Origin: Halobacillus_B rhizosphaerae
Lineage (GTDB): Bacteria > Bacillota > Bacilli > Bacillales > Halobacillaceae
Assembly (NCBI RefSeq): GCF_046719735.1
Contig: NZ_JAUTWQ010000021.1
Location: 4,119 to 68,118, forward strand
Reading direction: 5' to 3'
Length of the DNA stretch: 64,000 nucleotides
The notes beneath the pieces were generated by a model. That model did not search any database. It was not told the DNA's origin and worked only from the letters and a program-made list of their open reading frames with translations. Both the position numbers and the translations under genes were made by a program. Positions 52,895-60,337 of the stretch are shown in pieces (the stretch's first letter is position 1; every line of letters begins with the position of its first letter).

Positions 52895-53356
52895 ATCGCA
52901 CTATTTCAAAAAAACCTGCCGTCGCTCACTCAAAGAATTGAAAACTTGGAGACTAAAATCAAGCACATCCAATCCAAGGAAGTTCAAACGCATCGTCTTC
53001 GAGAAAAAGAAAGGAATCGCCCTCTCTCTCCTCCTGCTAATAAAGAATTAGAAAGGGCAGTGACTGAAGCACTTGAGAGCCATATGAGCGGAATTTACCA
53101 GAAGTTGAATAGAAAACTAGCAAAGCGACTCCAGCTTTTCGAAAATGAAATTGCTGAATTGAAGCGTTCCGTTGAACACCTTGCTTCCACTGAATGTTCA
53201 GGCACTCCCAACCTTTATGTAGAGCAGCTTTATCTGGATAAATTCGAAGCGGTTAATAACATTGAACAAATCGGCGTTAGAGAATTAAGCGGACACTTAA
53301 CGATTGGCACCCATCATTCGCCTCCTGTGCCGGATGATTTGTCGAATGAGAACTAA
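52895..53356 (+). CDS. GerPC-like coiled-coil spore germination protein, possible ATC start
   Basis: Up to 153 residues if it begins at the ATC at 52895, which sits 5-6 bases after a perfect AAGGAGGGG; the nearest standard-type start is a TTG at 52946 with no ribosome binding site, giving 136 residues. The N-terminal part is a coiled coil (TQRIENLETKIKHIQSK and LQLFENEIAELKRSVEHL). The C-terminus VEQLYLDKFEAVNNIEQIGV followed by LSGHLTIGTHHSPP matches the end of GerPC proteins. It completes a GerPA/PF/PC-like set. GerPC is usually about 200 residues, so this is a short version. Confidence 0.7.
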   Translation: MALFQKNLPSLTQRIENLETKIKHIQSKEVQTHRLREKERNRPLSPPANKELERAVTEALESHMSGIYQKLNRKLAKRLQLFENEIAELKRSVEHLASTECSGTPNLYVEQLYLDKFEAVNNIEQIGVRELSGHLTIGTHHSPPVPDDLSNEN

Positions 53357-53580
53357 CATCGCCATAACCTTTCGATTGTTGAAAAAAAAACTCAAAAACA
53401 TGTATTTCATTCATAGCTTTAGTTCATTTTTTATCCATACCCCTCTGGTATATACGGTGTTACAATATTCACTAAAGATAGAATATTCAGTTAATTATAG
53501 AGAGGGGGTGATCTTTCAATTAGGACAAGCACTGTATAGTTAGTTTCAGGATGAAAATATAAATAGCGAGGTGGAGAAAA

Positions 53581-54765
53581 GTGAAGAGTGTTCCCTTGTT
53601 GAGTCAATTGTTCCTAGTGTTCACATCAAAATTTGCCTCTGGTGTTTTCTCCAAAAAAGATCATAAAAGAAAAGATGTCCGTGTCCTAATCAAGGCAAAG
53701 CAGCGAGTGAAACATAAAAGTGCCAAGAAAAAATTCGGAGTCCGATGGAATTTTGATCAAGGGTTTTCGACAATTGTGTCAGAGAAAGACTACCAATTAC
53801 TTAAACAGAATAACAACTATCATATTCGCCTCGTTCCTAAAGTAAAGCTCGAAGACACTCTTCACTCTGGGCCAAATTCCGCCTTACCTAAAGAGCAAAC
53901 CCCGTGGGGCGTTAAAGCGGTGTGTAATGAGTCTGGGCTAGAATCAGCTTCTGGAGGTGAAAGCATCCGGGTCGCTATTCTCGATACAGGGGTCTACATT
54001 AACCACGTAGATCTAGCAGATAATGTTGAGGTTTGCAAAGATTTCCGCCGTGCAGACTCACCCGTAGAGAAGGAAAACTTCCTGGATGAACATGGACATG
54101 GTACCCACGCCGCTGGTACGGTACTTGCTAATGGGGGATGCGACGGTTTAGGAATATTTGGCATCGCTCCAGGAGCAAAGCTTTGGGCTTATAAGGTTCT
54201 CGGCAAAAACGGGACAGGCTATTCCGATGACATTGCCTATGCCATCCGCCACGCAGCGGATCAGGCAGAAGAAGCCAACACCAAAGTAATCATCTCCATG
54301 TCCTTTGGAGAAATTCATAAAGATCCTCTCATCTCAGACGCAGTCTCCTATGCTGCGGAGCATGGCGCTTTAGTTATTTCCGGCACAGAAACCCCTTCTC
54401 TGGAAGCAAATAGTAAATCAGACACCTCTCAAAAAAGTAAAAATTCCGGCAGCCATACCTCCCTTTCCTCCCTATCACCGCTCACGAAAAATTTGAATAC
54501 TGCGTTTGAGGATGACGATTTAACAATGTGGGCTCCCTCCACCGCCATTGAATCCACCTGGATGAACGGCGGGTACCAAACCTTGAGCGGGAGTTCATTG
54601 GCGGTCCCGCATATTTCAGGCTTGGCCGCTAAAATTTGGAGTCAGGAGCAGGACCTTTCAAACCATGCTTTAAGGCAAAAGCTTCAAACGCTTGCAAACG
54701 AGGCTTATAAAGAAATGCCAACTTCCAGTGAAGAACACAGTTGCAGGTATGCGGTCATGAAGTAA
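53581..54765 (+). CDS. S8-family subtilisin-like protein with altered oxyanion hole
   Basis: 394 residues from a GTG behind GAGGTGGAG. The triad is present: Asp135 (ILDTGV), His173 (HGHGTH) and Ser339 (GSSLAVPH, where GTSMAxPH is usual). The position of the oxyanion-hole Asn (GNEG in subtilisin) reads SGTETPS, so Asn is replaced by Thr269, and a Ser/Lys-rich low-complexity segment (about residues 276-305) replaces the following strand. There is no clear signal peptide; the N-terminus is Lys/Arg-rich. It may be a weak protease or a non-catalytic binding protein. It follows the coat cluster by 224 bp and ends at its own terminator. Confidence 0.85.
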   Translation: MKSVPLLSQLFLVFTSKFASGVFSKKDHKRKDVRVLIKAKQRVKHKSAKKKFGVRWNFDQGFSTIVSEKDYQLLKQNNNYHIRLVPKVKLEDTLHSGPNSALPKEQTPWGVKAVCNESGLESASGGESIRVAILDTGVYINHVDLADNVEVCKDFRRADSPVEKENFLDEHGHGTHAAGTVLANGGCDGLGIFGIAPGAKLWAYKVLGKNGTGYSDDIAYAIRHAADQAEEANTKVIISMSFGEIHKDPLISDAVSYAAEHGALVISGTETPSLEANSKSDTSQKSKNSGSHTSLSSLSPLTKNLNTAFEDDDLTMWAPSTAIESTWMNGGYQTLSGSSLAVPHISGLAAKIWSQEQDLSNHALRQKLQTLANEAYKEMPTSSEEHSCRYAVMK

Positions 54766-54783
54766 TCCTCCCCGGTTCCAGCC

Positions 54784-54823
54784 AAAAAAGCACCGTTATT
54801 CATCTGAATAACGATGCTTTTTT
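54784..54823 (+). terminator. Terminator after the subtilase gene
   Basis: AAAAAAGCACCGTTATTCA pairs with TGAATAACGATGCTTTTTT with one mismatch over a very short loop. The long A and T runs make it usable on both strands. Confidence 0.9.
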
Positions 54824-54881
54824 AGGCCTATGGAAGGAATTTAGATCCCTTGGGTAGGATTATTATAGTTTATGATCGAAT

Positions 54882-54895
54882 GGAACAAACATTCC
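54882..54895 (+). promoter_or_regulatory. Short inverted repeat before the XRE-TPR gene
   Basis: GGAA-N6-TTCC with partly symmetric flanks (ATGGAA...TTCCTAT) lies just after a TATAGT/TATGAT-rich stretch that may hold the promoter, and 25 bp before the gene. It may be an autoregulatory operator. The symmetry is short and could be chance. Confidence 0.3.
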
Positions 54896-54919
54896 TATGT
54901 TTTTTAAAAAAGGAGGTGG

Positions 54920-56155
54920 TTGACTATTCTTGCTGGACAGCTTATTCAATACTTCCGACGACAATCTGGACTCACCCTTGAGCAATTATCGAAAAACATC
55001 TGTTCGATTACCTACTTGAGTCAATTAGAAAATAATAAACGCCTGCCTAAAGAAGAGATTCTTCTGGAACTTTGTGCCAGGTTAAACTTGGATATAAAGA
55101 GAATGTACAAAGCTGACTCCCTGAAACTAAGAAAAGACTTACTTTCTTTCTATCATTTTATCCAACAAAGAAATGAAGAGGAAGCAGACCGTATGTATCA
55201 TCTCATAACGGCTGCCTTTCATAGTCAACAGCAAAACTATCATATGGAACTCTATTATGAACTGTTTGTTTTGAATTATTTTCTATTTAAAAAAGACCTG
55301 CCTGCCTTTCAGGAATGTTACACCCTTCTGGACTCCAAGCTATTGCTCATGGATAAGGAACAAAGGTACTATTTTGAGACGATTAAAGGAACGTATGCTC
55401 TCTCCTATTCATCGGTCAAGGATGCCCTTACCTCCTTTCACCTGGCCCTTTCACTCGAAGGAAAAGGAAAACGAGGCGACCTCCCTTACAAAATGGCCAT
55501 CGCCTACAGCAGACTTAATCGTTTAATCCGGTCCAATAGCTGTGCAGAAGATGCCGTAGCTTTATTTCAGGAAGAATTAAACTATTTAAAAGTGATGGAT
55601 TGTTATATGATCCTGGGCATTAACTTTAATCTACTTGGGGAATATGAACTTTCAGCTTCCTATTTCCAGAAAATGATTGATAGTCCCATTAATGACCTTG
55701 ATCCATCCTTTGAAGGGATGCTCTATCACAACTATGGATATTTGCTCTATAATCAGAAGAAGTTTGAAGAGGCGGAGATTCACCTGAAAAAATCGCTGCA
55801 TATACGGAGTAATTCTCCTCAAGCCTGTCTAGGTTCGCTCTTTCTTCTAAGCAAGGTCTATATGATTATGAATAATACGGAGTATGCAAGCATATCTATT
55901 AATCAAGGGAAAGAAATAGCAAGCAGTGAAAATAATAAAGAGTACTTGCTTAAGTTCAATTTTCTTTCCTGCCAATTTAGAGAAGCTGATCAGCAAGAAA
56001 TAGAGGAGCTGTTAAAGAATCATATCATTCCTTATTTTGAGAGATATGGAGATGAGGATGACTTTCACTATTATGTAAAAACACTTGCCGACCTCTATTA
56101 TCGTCAGCATAAATATAAGTCAGCTTCTGATTATTATAAGCGGATGATTACCTAA
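54920..56155 (+). CDS. XRE-family regulator with C-terminal TPR repeats (RNPP-type peptide receptor candidate)
   Basis: 411 residues. The N-terminal helix-turn-helix is QYFRRQSGLTLEQLSK then ITYLSQLENNKRLPKEEIL; residues of about 75-410 are all-helical with TPR-like units (EDAVALFQEELNYL, GEYELSASYFQKMI, KKFEEAEIHLKKSLHIRS, KYKSASDYYKRMI). This is the build of PlcR, NprR and other RNPP regulators that bind a secreted, re-imported peptide in the TPR groove. A 46-residue exported-peptide gene lies 15 bp downstream. The start is TTG, only 3 bases from AAGGAGG; an ATT at 54926 would be better spaced. No orthologue is named. Confidence 0.85.
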   Translation: MTILAGQLIQYFRRQSGLTLEQLSKNICSITYLSQLENNKRLPKEEILLELCARLNLDIKRMYKADSLKLRKDLLSFYHFIQQRNEEEADRMYHLITAAFHSQQQNYHMELYYELFVLNYFLFKKDLPAFQECYTLLDSKLLLMDKEQRYYFETIKGTYALSYSSVKDALTSFHLALSLEGKGKRGDLPYKMAIAYSRLNRLIRSNSCAEDAVALFQEELNYLKVMDCYMILGINFNLLGEYELSASYFQKMIDSPINDLDPSFEGMLYHNYGYLLYNQKKFEEAEIHLKKSLHIRSNSPQACLGSLFLLSKVYMIMNNTEYASISINQGKEIASSENNKEYLLKFNFLSCQFREADQQEIEELLKNHIIPYFERYGDEDDFHYYVKTLADLYYRQHKYKSASDYYKRMIT

Positions 56156-56170
56156 TTTAAAGGGGGAATA

Positions 56171-56311
56171 ATGATGAAGAAACTTTCAGCTTGGTTAGCT
56201 GGCGGAGCTTTAGCCCTTATTTTAGTGTTTGGATTCGGTCAGTTAGATACAGAGACAGCGGAAAACTTGAATTACCATCCTGTTAATGATGCAATCTATC
56301 CACCAGCTTAA
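56171..56311 (+). CDS. Small exported peptide, candidate quorum-sensing pro-peptide
   Basis: 46 residues (or 45 from the second ATG), shorter than most gene finders accept. A Lys-Lys start and a hydrophobic core (WLAGGALALILVFGFG) form a typical Sec signal; the remaining tail LNYHPVNDAIYPPA is short and rich in small and polar residues. AGGGGG lies at the right distance. Position, size and layout match PapR/NprX/Phr precursors, which follow their receptor gene directly and release a 5-10 residue C-terminal signal. I have no sequence match to a known signal, and a small membrane protein is an alternative. Confidence 0.65.
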   Translation: MMKKLSAWLAGGALALILVFGFGQLDTETAENLNYHPVNDAIYPPA

Positions 56312-56372
56312 ATCATAGATACATGGTTTGCCCGCCTTAAGCCACCATCATTTGGTATCTCAGGATAATGAA

Positions 56373-56408
56373 ATAGAGCCAGCCCCTTTACAAAGGAGCT
56401 GGCTCTAT
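56373..56408. terminator. Bidirectional terminator between the peptide gene and the Cof phosphatase
   Basis: ATAGAGCCAGC pairs perfectly with GCTGGCTCTAT over a CCCTTTACAAAGGA loop that itself can pair. It sits between converging genes, 60 bp after the peptide gene. Confidence 0.85.
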
Positions 56409-56410
56409 CA

Positions 56411-57154
56411 TTATTGCTGCAAAACTTTTTCTATGGCTTTTGCAACTCCATCCTCATCATTGGAATCGGTCACCCAATCCGCTTCTTCCTTTACTTTATC
56501 CTGGGCATTTCCCATCGCCACACCTACGCCAGCCTCACGGATCATTGCGATATCATTCATGCTGTCCCCTACCGCAAGAACCTGGTCCATAGAAAGGTCC
56601 AGCCACTTACTGACTTTGAGCAGAGCGGAAGCTTTATTAACTCCCACGGCATTAACCTCAATATTAGTAGGGCTGGAATTGGTCACTTCAAGTTCATTAT
56701 TTTGATTTAATTCCTGCAAAATCACTTCTCTTACTTCATCATCTTCAATGTCAAAACCAAATTTAAGCCACTCATACTCTTCTACCTCTTTTTCAAAAGG
56801 GTTATAGGTATTGTAAAGGCCTTGAACAGTGGAAGACCAAAAGTAGAGACCATGCTCCTTTTTCAACTCCCACAAACGCTGTACGTGTTTGTTATCGAGG
56901 GGGTTCCTTTCTACCAGCTCGAAATCATGGTTATAGATTTCACTGCCATTAATCGTGACAATGTAAGATGAGCGGCCAAGTGATTCAGCAATATCACGGC
57001 ATCTTGATAAGGAACGCCCCGTACTAAGGACGACATGAATCCCTTTGTCTTTCGCTTTCTGTATCGCTTTATAATTCGTTTCGGATACTCCTCCATTTGA
57101 ATGTACGAGAGTACCATCCATATCTAGAGCAATTAGTTTTATATTAGTTGTCAT
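56411..57154 (-). CDS. Cof-type HAD-family phosphatase
   Basis: 247 residues. HAD motif I is LIALDMDGTLVHSNGG with the nucleophile Asp; motif II/III is in LSTGRSLSRC and the late Lys region; motif IV is AVGDSMNDIAMIREAGVGVAMGNA. The Cof/YidA group dephosphorylates sugar phosphates and flavin or pyridoxal phosphates in the cytoplasm. It stands alone on the minus strand between a terminator and the NAD genes. The substrate is unknown. Confidence 0.9.
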   Translation of the reverse strand: MTTNIKLIALDMDGTLVHSNGGVSETNYKAIQKAKDKGIHVVLSTGRSLSRCRDIAESLGRSSYIVTINGSEIYNHDFELVERNPLDNKHVQRLWELKKEHGLYFWSSTVQGLYNTYNPFEKEVEEYEWLKFGFDIEDDEVREVILQELNQNNELEVTNSSPTNIEVNAVGVNKASALLKVSKWLDLSMDQVLAVGDSMNDIAMIREAGVGVAMGNAQDKVKEEADWVTDSNDEDGVAKAIEKVLQQ

Positions 57155-57358
57155 AAAGGTTCACGTCCTCTCTTTTACTCTCTCTATTCTAATACATTCT
57201 GTTTCACAGATACAATCTCCCGATGATTTTACTTATTTAACACTAGCTCCGAAATGATAAACTTCTAAAATCTATTTAAAGATTTATCAAAATAGGTTTA
57301 ACCAGACATTATTTCAGGAAAACATTATGCAAGTAACGAACTAGAAAAGAGTGATCTC
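57155..57358. other. Intergenic stretch upstream of the Cof phosphatase gene
   Basis: AT-rich DNA that should hold the phosphatase promoter on the minus strand. No palindrome, RNA gene or reading frame stands out. Confidence 0.4.
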
Positions 57359-57436
57359 ATGGAAACGGTTTTTATTAAAAGAATCATAGAAAAACGTACG
57401 AATAAAAAATCCTCCAAAAAAGCTAAACGTTCATAA
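57359..57436 (+). CDS. Possible 25-residue basic peptide
   Basis: An ATG-started frame of 25 residues begins METVFIKRIIEKR and continues with ten Lys or Arg in the remaining dozen residues. A GAGTGAT stretch lies before it and a strong terminator follows 18 bp after its stop on the same strand, so it could be a free-standing tiny gene. No family is known to me. The composition is unusual for random AT-rich DNA, but chance is quite possible. Confidence 0.3.
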   Translation: METVFIKRIIEKRTNKKSSKKAKRS

Positions 57437-57453
57437 AAAGCATAAAGGATAAA

Positions 57454-57499
57454 AAAACGCGTGTCATCTGATTAAAAAGATCTTGATGACACGCGTTTT
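57454..57499. terminator. Strong bidirectional terminator after nifS
   Basis: AAAACGCGTGTCATC pairs perfectly with GATGACACGCGTTTT. It lies about 20 bp beyond the nifS stop codon on the minus strand. Confidence 0.9.
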
Positions 57500-57520
57500 A
57501 ATGGAATCAAAATTTCATTC

Positions 57521-58672
57521 TTATCTGACCTCTGCAGATTCATAGGGGGGACTCCCCTTTCTAGTACGAATTAAGCTTTTCAACTGGGAGGCTAAAGCTT
57601 CAACGTCTGCGATACTAGTTTCCTTTCCGAAGGAGATACGGAGAAAAGTTTGAGCAGCAGCTCGTGTATATCCCATGGAAAGAAGTGTTTTAGAAGGCTC
57701 CTGCTGACCCGCTTGACAGGCAGTACCTGTGGAGACCGCAAATCCCTTTCTATTCAACTCGAGCATCATCCATTGTCCATCTATATCTTTTATACACATT
57801 CCGAGAATTGGACTGCGTTGATGCTGCAGCGGATGCCCAATCCATTCAATCCACTCTTCAGACTCCTCCATCGCACGAATAAAGTGTTTCTTTAAAGAAT
57901 AAATCCACTCTCCGTGCTCTTCGCTGTGCAGTAAACTATTTGCCGCCGCCTGTGTAAAACCGGCCACACCGGGTAAGTTGACTGTCCCAGGACGAACCCC
58001 GCCTTCATGAGTTCCATGTGGCATCGCTGATTGAAAGGAAATAGACGGCCGAATATATACGGCCCCGACTCCTTTAGGTCCATATATTTTATGGCTCGAC
58101 AAAGAAAAGCTGTCGAACAAAGCAACATCTATGCCTTTCCCAAAAGCCTGAACACAGTCGCTATGAAAGTATACTCCATGTTTCCTGCAGAGCGCAGCTA
58201 TTTGGTTGACTGGCTGTGCAGTTCCAATTTCACCATTTATGGCTTGAATCGTAACCAAAGCTGCCGGAACCTTCAAAGCATCTTCAAGTTTCTCCAGATT
58301 AACGATGCCTTCCGCAGTATACGGTATTTTAATGACCTCGAACCCTTCCTCTTCAAGCTTTACTAACACATTATGGATGGAAGAATGTTCGGCTGCTGAG
58401 GTGATAATCCTTTTACTGCTGCCGTTTTGTGCTAAGGCTTGAATAGCCAGGATATTACTTTCTGTCCCTCCACTTGTAAAATAAATTCCTTCCTGTTCAA
58501 CTTCCAGCCCGTCGGCTAAGGACTGCCGGCAATGGGTAAGCAAATCATGGGCTTTCGAGCCGATATCATGCAAACTGCTCGTATTGCCGAAATATTCTTT
58601 CGAGGCATGAACAAAAGTATCCAGCACCTCGGAGTCCATCGGGCACGTGGCTGCGTAATCAAAATACTTCAT
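57521..58672 (-). CDS. nifS: Cysteine desulfurase NifS, NAD-biosynthesis type
   Basis: About 383 residues from the ATG behind GGAGAGAGG. Class-V aminotransferase signatures: YFDYAATCP, TSGGTESNILAI, HSSIHNVLV, FHSDCVQAFGK, SLSSHKIYGPKGVG with the PLP Lys, and STGTACQAGQQEPS with the catalytic Cys. It takes sulfur from cysteine. It diverges from nadBCA with about 105 bp between, as in Bacillus, where this NifS builds the Fe-S cluster of NadA. The NadR/YrxA regulator gene that usually follows nifS is not present. Confidence 0.92.
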   Translation of the reverse strand: MKYFDYAATCPMDSEVLDTFVHASKEYFGNTSSLHDIGSKAHDLLTHCRQSLADGLEVEQEGIYFTSGGTESNILAIQALAQNGSSKRIITSAAEHSSIHNVLVKLEEEGFEVIKIPYTAEGIVNLEKLEDALKVPAALVTIQAINGEIGTAQPVNQIAALCRKHGVYFHSDCVQAFGKGIDVALFDSFSLSSHKIYGPKGVGAVYIRPSISFQSAMPHGTHEGGVRPGTVNLPGVAGFTQAAANSLLHSEEHGEWIYSLKKHFIRAMEESEEWIEWIGHPLQHQRSPILGMCIKDIDGQWMMLELNRKGFAVSTGTACQAGQQEPSKTLLSMGYTRAAAQTFLRISFGKETSIADVEALASQLKSLIRTRKGSPPYESAEVR

Positions 58673-58708
58673 CAGCCTCTCTCCTTCCGTGTTTTCCAAA
58701 TAAAGTAC

Positions 58709-58736
58709 TTGTCATAAGTTTAAATCTATGTAAATA
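58709..58736 (+). promoter_or_regulatory. Candidate promoter of nadBCA
   Basis: TTGTCA and TAAATA are separated by 16 bp, 42 bp before the nadB start. The predicted transcription start lies inside the small inverted repeat just downstream. Confidence 0.45.
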
Positions 58737-58739
58737 TAG

Positions 58740-58751
58740 GTGTCAATACAC
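58740..58751. promoter_or_regulatory. GTGT-N4-ACAC inverted repeat, possible NAD-repressor operator
   Basis: GTGTCAATACAC overlaps the expected nadB transcription start between divergent nifS and nadB. In Bacillus this region is bound by NadR (YrxA/NiaR). The site is short and I cannot confirm that it matches the NiaR consensus. Confidence 0.3.
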
Positions 58752-58777
58752 ACGTAAAGTTAACAGGAGGATGGCTC

Positions 58778-60337
58778 ATGAAAATGGCAGATGTAATCAT
58801 TGTTGGCAGTGGAGCTGCGGCGTTACAGCTTGCTGGATGTTTACGCAAGGAATTGAATGTGATTATTCTCACAAAGTCATCCTTAACGACTAGTAATTCT
58901 TCGCTTGCTCAAGGAGGCATTGCTGCGGCATTAGACCCTATCGATCATCCGACATTTCATTACCAGGATACGCTGGAAGCTGGCCGCTATCACAATGACC
59001 CTGCCGCGGTTCTTCAACTCGTTAAGCAAGCACCTGCTATGATCAAACAGCTCATGGATAAAGGGTGTAGCTTGGATCTGCATGAGAACGGCACACCTTT
59101 GCTAGGAAAAGAGGGATCTCATAGTTACCACCGGATTGTTCATGGCGGCGGTGATCAGACAGGCAGGAATATTATCGATTGTCTTATCCACCAAATTGGA
59201 CGCAACGTACAAGTCATCACCCAGGAATTTGTGTACGAGCTTATGCTTGATAAAAATGGGGCATGCTGCGGCGTTAAGACGAAGGATAAAACAGAGCACA
59301 TTCATACTTACACTGCCCCTCATGTAGTTCTTGCCACGGGAGGCGGAGGGCAAGTCTATTCTCTCACCTCCAATTCTTCCGCTGCCACCGGTGATGGTTT
59401 TGCTCTCGGGTATCGGGCAGGAGCAGAGCTCGCTGATATGGAGTTTGTTCAATTCCACCCTACATTAATTTATAGGAATGGGCGGACAGGCGGCCTAGTT
59501 TCTGAAGCCGTACGCGGGGAAGGAGCCATTCTAGTTAACAGCAGAAATCAAGCCATTATGAAGGGGATTCATCCGCTTAAAGATCTGGCTCCTCGTCATA
59601 TTGTCTCGCAAACTATTTTTTCACATATGCAAGCAGGAGAAACCATTTACTTAGATGTTTCTGCAGTAAAGAACTTCAGCGAGCGATTCCCAACCATCTC
59701 TGCCGCTTGCCAGAAAAATGAAATCGACCTTCAAAACGGCAGAATTCCTGTCGCCCCTGGCTGTCATTTTTCTATGGGTGGGATAAAAACGGACACTTTC
59801 GGCCGTACATCCATAACCGGTTTATATGCCATCGGCGAAGTGGCATGCACAGGTATTCATGGAGCTAACCGGCTGGCCAGCAATTCTTTACTAGAAGGAC
59901 TTGTTTATGGAAAGAAGCTTGCCTCGCTCCTTAATAACATGGAACCCCAGCTTAGAACTGGTCCAGTCGCAAAAGTGAAAAATTCCGCTAAGACGTTTAG
60001 CATTCCAGATCCAGTAGATTTAAGAAAGAGAATGATGAAGAATACCGGAATCGTACGGACAGAGCACCAGCTGCTCTCCCAAATCCAATGGTTGGAATCA
60101 TTTAACATAAATGCCTGGACGAGTGAGGATTTATCCTTCCTCTCCAGAACTCAAATGACTGCTGGATTTATGCTGCTCACGGCCTGGTTAATCACAACTT
60201 CAGCTCTGCAAAGAACGGAAAGCAGGGGCGGACATTATCGCATTGATTTCCCTGAAGAAAAAGAAAACTGGAGAAATAGCCATGTAATCAAACAGATGAT
60301 GAAAAGGGATGAAACCTATGAATACATTAAAGCTTAA
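58778..60337 (+). CDS. nadB: L-aspartate oxidase
   Basis: 519 residues. FAD-binding start ADVIIVGSGAAALQLAG, then LTTSNSSLAQGGIAAA (typical NadB), HGGGDQTGRNIIDCL, VLATGGGGQVYSLTSN, FVQFHPTLIY and CTGIHGANRLASNSLLEGL. It oxidises L-aspartate to iminoaspartate, the first step of de novo NAD synthesis, in the cytoplasm. It starts behind ACAGGAGG and overlaps nadC at its end. This is the first gene of nadBCA, divergent from nifS. Confidence 0.95.
   Translation: MKMADVIIVGSGAAALQLAGCLRKELNVIILTKSSLTTSNSSLAQGGIAAALDPIDHPTFHYQDTLEAGRYHNDPAAVLQLVKQAPAMIKQLMDKGCSLDLHENGTPLLGKEGSHSYHRIVHGGGDQTGRNIIDCLIHQIGRNVQVITQEFVYELMLDKNGACCGVKTKDKTEHIHTYTAPHVVLATGGGGQVYSLTSNSSAATGDGFALGYRAGAELADMEFVQFHPTLIYRNGRTGGLVSEAVRGEGAILVNSRNQAIMKGIHPLKDLAPRHIVSQTIFSHMQAGETIYLDVSAVKNFSERFPTISAACQKNEIDLQNGRIPVAPGCHFSMGGIKTDTFGRTSITGLYAIGEVACTGIHGANRLASNSLLEGLVYGKKLASLLNNMEPQLRTGPVAKVKNSAKTFSIPDPVDLRKRMMKNTGIVRTEHQLLSQIQWLESFNINAWTSEDLSFLSRTQMTAGFMLLTAWLITTSALQRTESRGGHYRIDFPEEKENWRNSHVIKQMMKRDETYEYIKA

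Noticed and set aside
53304..53543. 79-residue frame between the GerPC-like gene and the subtilase
   Set aside because: It begins inside the GerPC-like gene in another frame, is Phe/Ser/Ile-rich and has no start signal.
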